Shown here in pieces: positions 45,469 to 57,736 of a stretch of 64,000 bases of DNA. Both the position numbers and the translations under genes were made by a program. Source of the DNA: Turnera subulata. Taxonomy: Eukaryota; Streptophyta; Magnoliopsida; Malpighiales; Passifloraceae. Below the pieces are notes generated by a model. It ran no database searches. It worked only from the letters and a program-made list of their open reading frames with translations, and was not told the DNA's origin. How positions within the stretch are numbered: the stretch's first letter is position 1; each line of letters opens with the position of its first letter. Location of the stretch: the NCBI GenBank assembly GCA_028386065.3, contig JAKUCV010007537.1, forward strand, positions 264,383 through 328,382. The letters are read 5' to 3'.

Positions 45469-47775
45469 ATGCGAGAAATCAATCTTATGGAGCAAGAGTC
45501 TGGCACTTGGTCTCGCAAAGAAGAAGAAGAAGTGGTAGTACTAGTAAAGAAAGAAGAGGACCAGCAACAACAACAACAACAGAGGTCATGGGGTAGTCTT
45601 CCGTGTGATATTCTTGGCGAGATATTATCACATCTATATGCTGGGGACTATAATGCTTTTCGTGCCGTCTGTAAAGCTTGGCGATCTGTAGTTACTACTA
45701 CAATAATCAAGACCACACCAACAATGGACGTCCTTGGTAAATTACTTTCAGAGGAGGAATTGGAAACTCCTCTCCTGTTGCAGCCCCCGGCTCGTGGGAC
45801 TATGTGCACTGTCTTTCATCCGATAAGGAATGAGATTTATGATGGTATCAATATCCCAGAACTAAGTGGAGCTCATGTTCGCTACTCTGACCACGGTTGG
45901 TTGCTCCTCTCTCGAGATGTTGATTTTAGCGCATTCTTCCTCAATCCCTTCACAAGGCAGAGAATTGAACTACCTCAGCCGCCTCATAGATACATCTTCA
46001 TGTCTTTCTTCGAGCCTCCCACTTCTCAAGAATGCTTGGTTGTTGGCATTGGGTGTCGATGTGTTATCCTTAAATTTGGACAAGGACGACATGATTGGAT
46101 AACTGTTATTGAAGTGGGAGATCCTGAGTTTGTTAAGTATAGGCCCTTTATCAGTGGTCCAGTTTCTTATATGGGCAGAATTCACTTTTTATGTAGAGAG
46201 GGAAGAGTGATGATATTGGATTTGAATTTGATTGATGATGAGCAACTTACATGGGATGTTATTCCTAGCCCTTTCACTGAGGAGGAGTTCTCCAATATGA
46301 GCCGCAGTTGGTGTGAGGGTTTCATTCTGATGGATAAGCATGAACTCTTGGTTGCTTATGCTCTACAACACTGGCAAAAGTTTCAGATTTTTAAGTGGGA
46401 TGACATGGAGGATAAATGGCAGACAATACATAGTTTGCCGCAGAACAAGATGCTTTTTGTTTCCTCTCGGGGCATGTCTTGGTTGGAAGAGAGCTCTGCA
46501 ATCAAAGGAACGGGCAACAAGATTTATATCCCCATCTTGCATCAAGGTAAAACCGTATTCTACTCCATCACTACTGGCAACTACAATTCTTTCTATTCCA
46601 GAGGCCCTTCTTCAGCTGATGATGACACATTTAAGTATGGTTTAACGAGACAATTATATGGTATTTGGATCAGAACTTCCATGGGTAACGATAAGTCGTC
46701 GGTGTTAAAGTCCGAGGATGATTTTTGTGAATGTTCTCTATTAAGTACTCGGGTTTTGTCTCTCCCTCCTTGTTCTTCTCCTTCTCCTACATCAAAGTCT
46801 CGACCACCACATCCTTGGCTTATTTGCTACGGCGGGGAGCATATGCCAAACCCAATTCTTACTAGTATGCGGTCAGGAACTACCAGAATCGTCCCAATGG
46901 AGATGCGAAACAAATCCTCCATATGCGCTTCTTCTTATGGATGCTTACTGGTGAAAGAAGAAGAAGATGCCTCCGCCTCCACCTCGAATAATGTCCGGTA
47001 CTTTGTTTTGGACGTTGCAACAGGGCAGAGCATTCAGCTCCCTCCTATTATGGATTTCTCTTACAAACAATGCCTTGTTTCAGCATCTTCGTCTGATCCT
47101 GACTGTCACGTAATATTTAACGATGATGACAAGGGATGCATGATGTATTGCAAGTTGGGGGATGATGAGTTTGTCAAGGTAGATTATACAAGTTTATTGG
47201 AGGATTTTGATGAGGAGGGGAGTTTTGAAGCATTAATGGCCACAGGACGGAAGATATATGGTAACAATGTCAATGTCGGTGATTTCTGTATTCTTGAAAT
47301 TTTGGAGGGATCAACAGTTCGGCTGATGGCGAGTTCACAAATGCCACGGTTAATGGCCCAGGAGTTCACTTGCGCTATGGAATATATGTTTGAATCTTTT
47401 GGTGAACTTTTCTTGGTTTATGGACTTTGTTTGAGTGATCTGGAGGTGCCTGAGAGGTTAGATTTTGTAATTTACAAGATGGACTTATCTGATAGCATGC
47501 TGGGATGGGTCAAAGTGGAAGACATAGGAGCACAAGCTATTTTTCTCCACAGCCTCACTAGTAATGACGCTTGTGGTGGTACCTTTTGTTCTGCATCCGA
47601 ACCCACAATCAAAGAGAATTCTATCTACTATCTCGACCCGCATAATCGCATCATTTATGTTTGGGATTTGAAGTTGCGAAATGTAACCATGCATTATCCT
47701 TCTGCTGCTGCTGTGGATAAGGACTGCACTATTACTTGGGTTATGTTGCAAGAAGCAACCTGTTCAGCAACATAG
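45469..47775 (+). CDS. F-box protein with two DUF295/KIB1-4 beta-propeller halves, copy 2
   Basis: One open exon of 768 codons from the ATG at 45469, preceded by two GTG codons as in copy 1. It has a shorter poly-Gln run, then the F-box (SWGSLPCDILGEILSHLYAG identical to copy 1), then two DUF295-like halves. Most amino-acid changes relative to copy 1 lie in the first propeller (for example YRPFISGPVSYMGRIHFL against YKPFISAPVSYMGRIYFL) and around residues 600-690. The F-box and the second half up to about residue 590 are nearly identical. It probably acts in an SCF ubiquitin ligase of unknown target. It lies directly upstream of the SABATH gene on the other strand, tail to tail. Confidence 0.9.
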   Translation: MREINLMEQESGTWSRKEEEEVVVLVKKEEDQQQQQQQRSWGSLPCDILGEILSHLYAGDYNAFRAVCKAWRSVVTTTIIKTTPTMDVLGKLLSEEELETPLLLQPPARGTMCTVFHPIRNEIYDGINIPELSGAHVRYSDHGWLLLSRDVDFSAFFLNPFTRQRIELPQPPHRYIFMSFFEPPTSQECLVVGIGCRCVILKFGQGRHDWITVIEVGDPEFVKYRPFISGPVSYMGRIHFLCREGRVMILDLNLIDDEQLTWDVIPSPFTEEEFSNMSRSWCEGFILMDKHELLVAYALQHWQKFQIFKWDDMEDKWQTIHSLPQNKMLFVSSRGMSWLEESSAIKGTGNKIYIPILHQGKTVFYSITTGNYNSFYSRGPSSADDDTFKYGLTRQLYGIWIRTSMGNDKSSVLKSEDDFCECSLLSTRVLSLPPCSSPSPTSKSRPPHPWLICYGGEHMPNPILTSMRSGTTRIVPMEMRNKSSICASSYGCLLVKEEEDASASTSNNVRYFVLDVATGQSIQLPPIMDFSYKQCLVSASSSDPDCHVIFNDDDKGCMMYCKLGDDEFVKVDYTSLLEDFDEEGSFEALMATGRKIYGNNVNVGDFCILEILEGSTVRLMASSQMPRLMAQEFTCAMEYMFESFGELFLVYGLCLSDLEVPERLDFVIYKMDLSDSMLGWVKVEDIGAQAIFLHSLTSNDACGGTFCSASEPTIKENSIYYLDPHNRIIYVWDLKLRNVTMHYPSAAAVDKDCTITWVMLQEATCSAT

Positions 47776-48407
47776 TTAACATTCTATATAAATCTTGTAT
47801 GCAGGAACAAGAAGTAGGTTTTGGCTTGGATTTGTGTTTCTTTAATCTCTCTAATGATGATATCATTTGCACCATATGTGATAAGGCCTTTTTGCTATCG
47901 TGCTATCGTGCTGTCTTATTTGCACTTATTAGTATCCAGGTTAAAAGCTCTCCATACTAACCCGAGGGAACAATAAGTGCCCTGAACCAAGGAATTGGTT
48001 TCCAAATATGAATAACTTCTTTCTTACCTCTTACTTATAAGCTCAAATCTTCTTCAGATATAGCACTGGAAATTCAGAACAAAATTTACAGAAACGGATT
48101 TGTTCAGAAGTGTTAGTAAACATTATTAAATAAAATTGTCCTGTTCCTAGTATTCGTGTAAGCATAAAAATATATATTAACGACAAGGGTAGCTGTAGTG
48201 CTGTTGTTATCATCACATGTGAGGTGAAAGTCATGGTCGCAACCTCAGCAGAACTCGGTTGTGTTCATACCTGGTACCTAATAGGAGTTGAGATAATTGA
48301 CATACAATTGTTTCATTAGAAAGACAAAAGGCCAACAGTGATTCACTTATTAGCTTACTGCATATAGGGATGGCAATCTACCTATTCGACCATTGATTAT
48401 TAGCTAG

Positions 48408-50237
48408 CTAGTCCAGTTTGGTCATGGATATGGTTACATTCACAAATTCAGTCTTCTCTTTGGCCATGCGATCGGCCACAATTTCTTTGTATCTGGAGAA
48501 AACCTCATCGATGATTGATTCCCCAAAATGGCTAACCAGCAATGGTTCTGCCACAGCTCTCATGAATTTGGCAACATTATATCCACCATCTTTACATGCT
48601 TCAGGTACGTTGACCTCCCTCTCATAAGCATTCCAGTTTACTTCAGAAACTTCCAGCCGGTCAATAGTGAAAGACCTTTCTTTTTCAACTTCATTTTTCA
48701 CTTCTGATGGCGATGGCTTGTATTGAGGGATGTTAAAGGAATCGAAAAGATCTTCATCTATGATTCCCTGCATGTAATTAATAATTTATTTAGCATTTTT
48801 CAAAAAAAAAAAAAATTAACGCATTGCCTCAATAGATTTCTATGGTTGATGAATGAGACAATTCAGCTATCCTTTCAACGAAAGGAGAAGTACTAAAGAT
48901 AATAAGAAACATTACTATCAGTCTATCACGTGTTGGTGTGTGCCTTCAACCAAACATTTCATCAAAAAAAAATCCTACTGCCCTCAGATACTATATACCA
49001 CACATTTCTTGAAAAGCTTGAAGAATTCTACGGTCATGGCTGTGGGAGTAGAAACTTACATGAACCATATGCATACACATGTGAGAGGTCAAGTACTATC
49101 CTTTTAGTGTCAACCCTTTAAATTCCAGTGACTGTATTTTATTTTTTTCTCTTCTAAGAATTATTGACTATCTTCATAAAGTAAATATATGCAGATATTT
49201 TCCTTTATCAATATATATCATTTATCTACCTCTAAAACCATCTCTTTCAGAGCTGCAGCTAAAAGCTCCCAGATGGTGCAACATTCTTTGCTGGCAGGAT
49301 CTTCGCTTCTTCTCCCCACTATGGTCAACACCATACGGCCTCCGGTTACCAATTCCTCTGAACGACATTTCAAGAACACTGAAAAATCTCTCTGAAATTG
49401 CTGGTAGTAAGCTCGAAGGACGCTTGGTGGGCTTGTCTTAGTCATATAAATGTTTCCTTTGTTTCCTTCCAGCCCTTCAGGAACCTAATTAAAGATAAAG
49501 GGAAAAAAAAAAGGAAAAAGGTATTTAATTTACTTAAAATGAATCTTACAAAACCACTTTTTTAGAAATCCTTTTAGAAGGTTCATGAATGTAATGTAAT
49601 TAATAATTACGTTAAAAAAAGAAGTTTTTTTTTTTGGCGCAAAAAACAAATGTAATTAATAATTACCTGGGAGAGCCACATGAGACTGGAAGAAGAGTGG
49701 ACAAAATCCAAGCTCTTCTTTGGAAAAAGCCTACCATAGAAAGAACCAGGGACTCCCAAAACAAAACATGGTCCAATCCCATCTCCCAATTGCTTTCTCA
49801 TTCTTTCTTTAAACTCTGGCAATGTCCTGAAGATGGCATTGAAGTCATTGCCTGGAAGATCATTCAAGAACACCTGAAATTCGGGTGACTTATGGCCAAG
49901 CTTCCTGCATAGCTTTTCCACCGCTTTCACAAGCAAGGATACAACGAGCAAAGTGTTTGGCCCTGAAGAACATCCTAGGTCTGCAATGGCTAGGTTCCTC
50001 TTAAAATTGCTGGTGTAAAAATTAGTTATGGCTTCCTCTACAATAGGCTTTGTCATGGATATAATTTTTTCCTGCACGTCAAAACGAACGTTCCTGTTAA
50101 ATTTATGATTTGCTCGATTTCAAACTGAACTATATATATATGTAATAGTTCAGATTATATACCTGGACAACTGAGTTTTGAGCATAGCTTGTCTCTCCCG
50201 TTCCTCCCTTCATGTGAAGAACCTGAGCAACTTCCAT
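48408..50237 (-). CDS. SABATH carboxyl methyltransferase, salicylate/benzoate type, copy A
   Basis: Four exons on the minus strand: 50163-50237, 49667-50071, 49230-49484 and 48408-48767, all GT-AG and phase 0, giving 364 residues (family about 350-390). The family transfers a methyl group from SAM to a small carboxylic acid. Visible landmarks are [20 protein letters not shown] with Gln25, the SAM loop [12 protein letters not shown], the [11 protein letters not shown] motif, [12 protein letters not shown], and the Met in MRAVAEPLL. The substrate-pocket segment normally SSYSLMWLS reads SSSSLMWLS, so the Tyr is Ser (TAC to TCC). The neighbouring copy B keeps Tyr. Residue roles are from the Clarkia salicylate enzyme; the substrate here is inferred. 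Confidence 0.92.
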
Positions 50238-50332
50238 GTCTCCTTGTTTTTCTTAAATTCCCTCTTGCTCTTTCACACTCTCTGGGAAGTTGTATGTATT
50301 TTTCTGTGTTGTGTGAAGTGAGATGTGCCTTC

Positions 50333-50339
50333 ATTTATA
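50333..50339 (-). promoter_or_regulatory. TATA box of SABATH copy A
   Basis: TATAAAT on the minus strand, about 96 bp before the start codon, conserved at 59862-59868 before copy B. Confidence 0.65.
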
Positions 50340-50559
50340 GAGGTCAGTAACTAATGAATGAACTTTTTGGTAGAATTATTGTTTCATATGCGGACTTTCT
50401 GTTTAGTCCTTTTCTTTGTCCTAAAAGTTTTTTTTGAATGAATCAACATATGTTTCTCATGTCTTCTCTTGCAGACGTCTTGACTGATTTATGAGGTGGA
50501 CTACAATATTGAATTAGAGATGCTAAAAAAATTTACAACCCTGAAAAAGGAAGAAAGAA

Positions 50560-50806
50560 TTGCGGATACCATCTTACTCCATGCATGCCACTTTTTGGAT
50601 TAAATCTCTGCAACCGGGCCTCCCGTTCAGTGCATCCCTTGTTATCTCCCACTCTGAGTTTCTCAAGTGTTGGAGGAGTCCCAGGCTTCATTTTTCATTG
50701 CTTGAAATAATCCTTTATCTTGTCTTGCGTTGTATTTCCTCATGTACATTCTTTCTCTGTAAATATTGTTCGTAATAAAGCTCTTCGTTTGCATCAAAAA
50801 AAAAAA
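50560..50806 (+). mobile_element. 5'-truncated LINE 3' end
   Basis: Encodes the extreme C-terminal residues of a LINE ORF2 (WIKSLQPGLPFSASLVIS, parallel to WIQSLHPTFPYSPTMVIS near 34480). It then has a 3' untranslated region with aataaag and an A run (50797-50806). The equivalent place in SABATH block B (60083-60088) reads straight through, so it is an insertion specific to copy A. The target duplication is not clean. Confidence 0.85.
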
Positions 50807-51776
50807 TCATAATTGATTAAAATAGGCAAAAACCCCAATTTGCCCCCTGTGTTATACCTTTTGGGTCGATTGAGTCCCTGTGTTTCTATTTGGGCCAATT
50901 TCATTTCTGTATTTGCAAAATTGGCTCAATTTAGTCCAAGTCAAAATTAAAGTCAAAATCGGACTGACGTGGCATCCACGCGGCTGCTGACCTGTGAGGT
51001 CAGAGGTTGACCTCGTCCTACGTGGGTTTTTAAGTGTGGTGGACGAATAAGAGGGTGCCACGTGGCTAACCGGTTAGTAAAAACCCGACGCGTGGTTCGA
51101 CCCGACTCAATTAACCCGCAAACGTTATAACCCGATCGGATGTAATGTAACCCTAACTGGTTCTTTTTTTCTCAAATCCCTAAATGCTATTTAATTTCAT
51201 TACCTTTCTTTCTCTCTCACTCGCACACGTGATCTTTCACAGTTGAGAAACCAAAATTTTTTTTGAACTATTAAGAAACAAGATTTGAGAGTGAGAGAGA
51301 CGGGCAAGAGGATTCTGAGCTAAAATCATGGAGAGTGAGAGAGGAAGAAAGGTGGGGAGGTCATCGTGAGAAAGACGCGCAAAGAAAGGAGAGGAACAAA
51401 GCAAGTCAGGGAGGGAATCGATTCTCTGTACTCGACTGTACGTACGGACTGTGGGGGTTATCGTGAGGCTGGAAAAGCTTTGCCTTGTAAGTAATTGACA
51501 ACCCAGATTCCTTCAATGTCTTTTAGGGTTTTAACTTTTGCCGACATTGTGGCCCTGCATTGGAAGGATATAAATACTTTATTGATGTGGGTACATAAAT
51601 ATTGCAAATTCTGGGTTTTTATGTTGGCGTCATGTGCATTGAAACCATGTGCAGTACTTAAAAATTGATTTCAGTGGGTGGATATGGTTCTAGTTCATAA
51701 ATTTGTGTTGATTAAGGCTTTTCAAGCTGATTTTGCATTTAGCGCCTCCACGGCCCAAGGCGTAATTTTTCTCTGT

Positions 51777-51895
51777 NNNNNNNNNNNNNNNNNNNNNNNN
51801 NNNNNNNNNNNNNNNNNNNNNNNNNNNNNNNNNNNNNNNNNNNNNNNNNNNNNNNNNNNNNNNNNNNNNNNNNNNNNNNNNNNNNNNNNNNNNNN
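51777..51895. other. Assembly gap (119 N)
   Basis: A run of N within the transposon, hiding the transposase N-terminus. The true length is unknown. Confidence 0.99.
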
Positions 51896-53119
51896 TTCAA
51901 TGTTGATTTAATAGAAGATCAGGATGATCATGAAGCTTGTACTATTAGAAAAGAGGCAAGAGAAATTTTAAAGAGAAGGACATTGGCATTTGGTGTGGAT
52001 GAAGAAGCTAATGAAGAGGAAGATGAGGAGGATGATGAGGAAGTAGATGATGATACTGCAAATGAAGTGAATGACATACCTGCTACTGCTGATGCATATG
52101 AGCTAAATCAAAATGATGAAAATGAAGAGGCAGTTGATTTAGAAGATGCGACAGATGGTAAAGTAGCAGGTTACCGGAGTGATGATTGTAATTCTGAAGA
52201 ACTTGTAAGTGTTTTGGGAAGTGACAATGAGCTTCTTGAAGAGGAAGAAGGATCTGGTACTGTGAAATCCAAGTCTGCTATATATGAGGAGGCACAAGAT
52301 TGTCCTATATGGTATGTGGGTTTGGTCTTTGAAAATGTTAAACAACTCCGAGATGCAGTGAGGATTTATGGTATAAAAAAAGGTGTCCCTATTAAGTTCA
52401 AGAAAAATGATCAAGGGCGAGTGAGAGTTGAATGTAAACCTGGTTGTCCATGGGCATTACACGTAAGTATGAATGAGAAAAAGCATTTCCAAGTGAAGAC
52501 AGTTAATGACGAACACAAATGTTCGAGATCAAACAAGGTCGGTGTAGTTAGTGCAAAGATTCTTGCCAAACTCTTGAAGGACAGGATTATATCAGAACCA
52601 AGTTTGAGTGGAACCAAACTTAAAGATCTGTGCAAAAAGCAATTGAGAATAGAAGTCTCAGTTTCTATGTGTAAACGAGCAAAAAAAGCTGTGATGGAGG
52701 AGTACAATAGTTGCTTCAAGGAGGAATATGCAATGCTATATAGGTATCGACAAGAATTACTAGAAAGGAATCCAGGAAGCACCATCGAAATCATGGCAGA
52801 TCATGGAGATCCTGAGAAACCAAAATTCATGAGGATGTACATTTGTTTTGCAGCTTGTAAAGAAGGATGGAAAGCTGGATGCAGGCCAATCATCGGACTT
52901 GGTGGATGTTTTCTTAAGGGTATCTGCAAAGGACAACTTCTATGTGCTGTTGGAAGGGACGGAAACAATCAAATGTTTCCAATAGCATGGTGCTTGGTGG
53001 AGATGGAAAATCAGTCCAGTTGGCGTTGGTTCCTTGAACATCTCATAAGTGACTTAGACATCCAAGAAGATGGTAAAGGTCTTGCACTGATGTCAGACAT
53101 GCAAAAGGTTAGTTTTTAA
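51896..53119 (+). pseudogene. MuDR-type MULE transposase, truncated
   Basis: The frame is open from the gap to 53119, so its start is hidden. An acidic stretch (about 52010-52260) precedes the MuDR N-terminal zinc-binding-like region (GLVFENVKQLRDAVRIYGIK, CKPGCPWALHVS, KTVNDEHKC). The start of the MULE DDE domain follows (GLGGCFLKGICKGQLLCAVG, then SSWRWFLEHLISDL, then ALMSDMQK). The family reads LDGCHLKG; here the first catalytic Asp is Gly. The protein stops just after the second landmark, at a possible donor (aag|gttagt), and the SWIM zinc finger was not found downstream. The transposase is probably dead. Confidence 0.88.
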
Positions 53120-54888
53120 TAATTTTTTTAGTATTCAATGTATCAATTCTTATTAAATGTCCCTGAAATATTAGTTTTCAACTTGTTGTCAAGAAACAAG
53201 AATGACACATGAATACTACTCATGTTTTGGCAAACCCTGTCTTATTAGCATCGTATTTTTATAGTACTGATATTGACTACTAGTACAATTTAACTACATT
53301 TACCACGTTAGTAATTGCCAATCATAGAGAATAACATGCTTACATGTTGAAGATATCTTATATATGCTTATATTTTCAGGGTATTTTCAGGGTACACCCT
53401 GTCTTATTAGCATCGTATGTTGATGATGGCTTTTGGAAGTGCTTGTAATGCCTACTATGGTGTATGTTTAACTTATCACTTTCTTTTGTCAAAACGCTAT
53501 CTTTTGTATGTATAAAAAGCTTGGATTTTATTATCTTCACTTATCATTTCTCGATATTTTGCTATTCATCTTTCCTTATGAAGTGTAGCAACTGTTAGGA
53601 ACATTGCTCAATTCCCCCTTCCTGATTCTGAAGAGCCAATTTTAGCAATATAATTTCGACAAAAAAAATAGCAATATAATTAGTGTTAGATTTAGGCTAT
53701 GTTTGGCCCTCTCCCGGTGAAATAGATTGGTGAACGCATGAAAAAAAAAAACTTGGGGTCGAACCACGGGTCGGGTTGAACCACGAGTCGGGTTCAACCA
53801 CGAATTGGGTTTTTACTAATCGGTTAGCCACGTGGCACCCTCTTATTCGTCCACCACACTTAAAAAACCACGTAGGACGAGGTCAACCTCTGACCTCACA
53901 GGTCAGCAGCCGGGTGGATGCCACGTCAGCCCGATTTTGACTTTAATTTTGACTTGGACTAAATTGAGCCAATTTTGCAAACACAGAAATGAAATTGGCC
54001 CAAATAGAAACATAGGGACTCAATCGACTCAAAAGGTATAACACAGGAGGCAAATTGGGGTTTTTGCCATTAAAATATAACTATTTCATATGTGGTCCTC
54101 GGTGAAAATTTACGGACTGTTATTCTTATATGTAACTCATGAACGAGGATGGTTGGTTGGATTTAAGTCTCGATCTGATAAAAATATATTAATGAAAATT
54201 CAACGCACACTGCACACAAAAACCCATATTCTTGCCTTACCTAATATTTCCAACCGATCCCATCTCTTACTCCCAAATATGTGGAGTTAAAGACAAACCC
54301 ACAGACATGCTTAGCAATAGCGACGGTAGAGAGACACTTGAAGGTGACCTCTCTGCTGCTAAAGTTACAATTAATTGCTCATGTTAACAAGTATATGTAG
54401 CATTAACAATAGATAAACTCTAGCTAGCTAGGAAGAGATACAGACACTGTAAAAAGATGTATTATACCGTGGCAAGGATTTATACTGAAAAGGACTGGTT
54501 AATCTTTCTCAACCATAGTACACGACATGGACAAGAGATACTTTTTTGTTTCCTCACACCGTGGCCAAACTTGAGGCGTGGTCCAGTCTAACCACCATTG
54601 CTACGAGGCTTAGAAATATTGCCTCCTCATGATTTATTTTGTGATTATTCAACATGAGTGCTATAATATTGCATAAAGAGTATATATAAACCAAAATCAT
54701 ATACTCCTTCGGTTTAAAAAAGATTGACATTTTTATTCCTAAAAAGAAAAGATTGACATTTTAAAATTTTTAGTTTAGTTCCAAATTACTTTATCCCTTT
54801 AGAATATTAGTAAGCAAAACTATTTTTTTAACTAAATATATTAACATCATAAAATGAAATAGTAAAAGAAAAATTTTGTAAGGGAAAT

Positions 54889-55056
54889 ATGAGATGAGGG
54901 GTGCATTGGGCTTTATGGAAGAATTATGGACTTATGGGGCAATTGGAGTTCTATATTAGGTTAAGCGGGTGTTTTGTCCAATCCACTCCTCCTTGCCCTT
55001 CAAATCCAAATCATTACCCCATTTCATGAATAACTTGCTGTATTGGCCCGGTTAGG
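54889..55056. repeat. Dispersed repeat, copy 4, right end only
   Basis: gaggggtgcattgggcttta through aataacttgctgtattgg matches 7248-7405 and 15640-15840. It abuts the end of SABATH block A. Confidence 0.85.
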
Positions 55057-55059
55057 ACC

Positions 55060-56780
55060 CCGATCAAGTTATCAAGATTAGTTGTCCAGTTTGAACTGGG
55101 CCTAGATAGGGGAGACAAACTAAGGTAATACTAATTTCTTACAAAGAGACCAACTATATTAGTGCTTTTTTTTTTTTTTAGTTACTCTAGCCAGATAATT
55201 TTAGTTTGTAGTCGTAAATAAACTCTCAAAAGTATTCAATTAATTTGCAGTCAATCAATCACCCACCAATCATTTCGATTGCAGTATGTACTCGACTAAT
55301 TTTAGAACCTTATTGGAGCTTCTTCATCAATAGCATTGACTTAGCTTGTTAAAAAAAATAATAACTTTTTTATAGTAATCGATCGACGAAGGTGAAATTA
55401 GAATATGAGACTTCAGTCGTCTTACCATTTACACAAGAATATCACTGTAGCAACATGGACATAATCCTAATTATGGTTGGGAGTTGGAGAATTTGAGTAT
55501 TTTATAGGATGTGTTATGATTCCTTCGGGTTGTTTTTGGTCCCTAGATGGTGAAAGGCCTCAACAATTTGGTTCAAAGGAAAAAAAAATTAAACAACTTA
55601 TGTTACTTGTCAAGCAGTATGTTGTAATTAATAAATAGACTTAATCGACTTATCTTACTTGTCAAGCAATAAGTTTATCTCATGGGAATGGATACAAGAG
55701 TGAGCGCTCAATAATAATCAGGTCTCGGATACCCAACTTAAAATCTTCAAAACAATTAATAAGTGTGTTAATATGGTACTTAACATTACTTATATTATAG
55801 TGACATCTCCTTTATGACAGGGTCATGAATAAATTTCACGACCTGTTACATTGTGATTGGCTGTATTGGGATTTCGCTCATTTGGATTTCCTAACCCAAA
55901 TTCTAAAACTTGTCTTAATTTGGACTGAGCCCTTAAACTTGTTAGGAAGGGGGAATTTTTTTACAGGTATAAATACAGTACTACCATGATGAAAATAGCA
56001 ATCACAACAAAGAAAACTATCGGGTACCCAAGGAAGATGAATTTTATATTTCATAATACATTGTTTTCAAACCATTGGAATGCGTGATGGAATTAAGAAA
56101 TGTGCCTATTGCAAATTGGATTTATATATGTGCAATTGCGGTATTAAACTGAATCCTCCTTCTGTCAGATTGGTAGTGTAAACACTCAACGTTTTTCAAT
56201 TTGGCCAATTGCCAATTGGATTTTAAAAAGTAGTTCAATGCTTGGTTTGGAAATTGATAAGAAATTAACAGAGTTTGGACTATCTGATTGTTAATTTCCT
56301 ATGCATAATGGCCGGCCATCAGACAGTGATGGGGAATTCAAACTCTAATCGAGTCCATTTCAGTGTAGGGTTTTGAGAGATAATGTTTGATGGTATCCTT
56401 TGATCTTGTTCATATAGAAAATATTTTTGTTTTGTTATGGATCTCACACTTACATATCCGAGTGTGCGAGCTAGAGTACCATTTTTTTAAAAAAAAAAAA
56501 GAATTAATTCCAATAACAACTAATAAAAACTCTAGGGTTGAGTACTTGAGTTAGAAAAATCCCAGTACTAGAGCCATGATTATGCAAGAATTCTCCAAAT
56601 TCCGAAAGGTAACAAGGCTGCAGCAAAACTTGGTCCTGGTGCAGATACGATCATTATAATAGAACAAATATAAAGAGGACATGAAGTAATTGACAGGACC
56701 CCCAAATAACCCATGGCTGGCTTGCTTGTGGTGCCCATTATTTGACTGCTTCGGCCAATTATAGCCATCAGTCCATTACA
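55060..56780. other. Intergenic between SABATH blocks, no gene supported
   Basis: AT-rich and repeat-poor. A 62-codon minus-strand frame at 56580-56768 (MAIIGRSSQIMGTTSKP) is hydrophobic and ends at the block B boundary. I could not assign it, and it may be an exon fragment or chance. Confidence 0.45.
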
Positions 56781-57736
56781 TATATATTAACGACAAGGGT
56801 AGCTGTAGTGCCGTTGTTATCATCACATGAGTCATGGTCGCAACCTCATGAGCAAAACTCAGTTGTTTTCATACCTGGTACCTAGTATTTGTCAAAGAAA
56901 TTTTTAAAAAACATTGTTTACGCCTGTTGTTGTGCCTTACGCCTGTCCCAGAAAAAGGAAAAAAAAACTTTAAGCATTTGAAGTTTGAACATAAAAAAGA
57001 GGAGGAACAAAATACTGTGTCAAGTACATGTGGTGTCGGGTGTGTGCGGTATTTGAAGATTTACCTCTCACATCAAAGGTCCGTCCCTCCCACAATTAAT
57101 TGTTTTGGTTCACTTTCATATATTGTTAATGCTCATTTTTTCTACACTAATATCTTGATGCTCATATGGGATAAAATTGTCTCTAATGCTCTTTCTCCCC
57201 CCTCTATGTTTTTTTTTTTTAATCAGAATTTTAATAGATTCATCTACTGGGAATCTAAATTTACAAAGTACCATGAGTTCTACATCACAGCTAATTGATA
57301 TCCAAATTAATAGTGGAGCACGTACAACTTTCTTTTTTTTATATAGGAAGAGCACGTACAACTTTTGTCCACAAAATTTTCCCCATTATCTTTCAGAAGT
57401 CAGCAATTCCGATTCCCCTAGTCATTGCTTGTGATCAATGTTATTTTTTTTGAAAAAATAGTATAACATACTACAAGTGCAAACCATGATTAGAAAGCAA
57501 CACAAAACAATGCCATGTCTATTACATCTGAATCCTTTTCTGACAAACAATACACCCTTTGGGAAAAATAAAAAGACAAACAATACACATACAGCCAATT
57601 CCTAGACTAGCTAATAGGAGCTGAGATCATTGACATACAATTACTTCATTAGAAAGACAAAAGACCAACAGGGATTCACTTATTAGCTAACTGCCTATTG
57701 GGGTGGGGCAATATTCGACCATTGATTACTAGCTAG

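Larger units (their letters stand above)
44560..48175 (+). repeat. Segmental duplication unit, F-box copy 2
   Basis: Matches 23390-27150 from upstream of the TATA box to about 400 bp past the stop. Internal differences include a 58-bp tandem duplication (gcctgacgatttataaacct, 44910 and 44968) in the intron that copy 1 lacks. Confidence 0.93.
50825..54068 (+). mobile_element. Mutator-like element (MULE) with long inverted repeats
   Basis: The left end ggcaaaaaccccaatttgcc and the right end (its complement) belong to inverted repeats of about 300 bp (50825-51120 and 53760-54068). The target duplication is the 9-bp attaaaata at 50816-50824 and 54069-54077. Block B at about 60089-60110 has the single uninterrupted site (attataatataactatttca). 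The interior encodes a MuDR-type transposase. The element is 3,244 bp as assembled, with an N gap. Confidence 0.94.
48176..54890. repeat. Segmental duplication unit, SABATH copy A
   Basis: From atatattaacgacaagggta near 48170 the sequence matches 56780 onward: the methyltransferase gene, its promoter and a flank that resumes at 54078 after the inserted LINE tail and Mutator-like element. The match ends near gaaatagtaaaag...attttgtaag (54880 and 61460). Confidence 0.88.

Noticed and set aside
51678..51911. Open frame crossing the N gap
   Set aside because: Its length comes from untranslated N positions; the reading frame across the gap is unknown.
56580..56768. Small hydrophobic protein gene
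   Set aside because: No family recognised and no promoter or splice support; kept only as a note.
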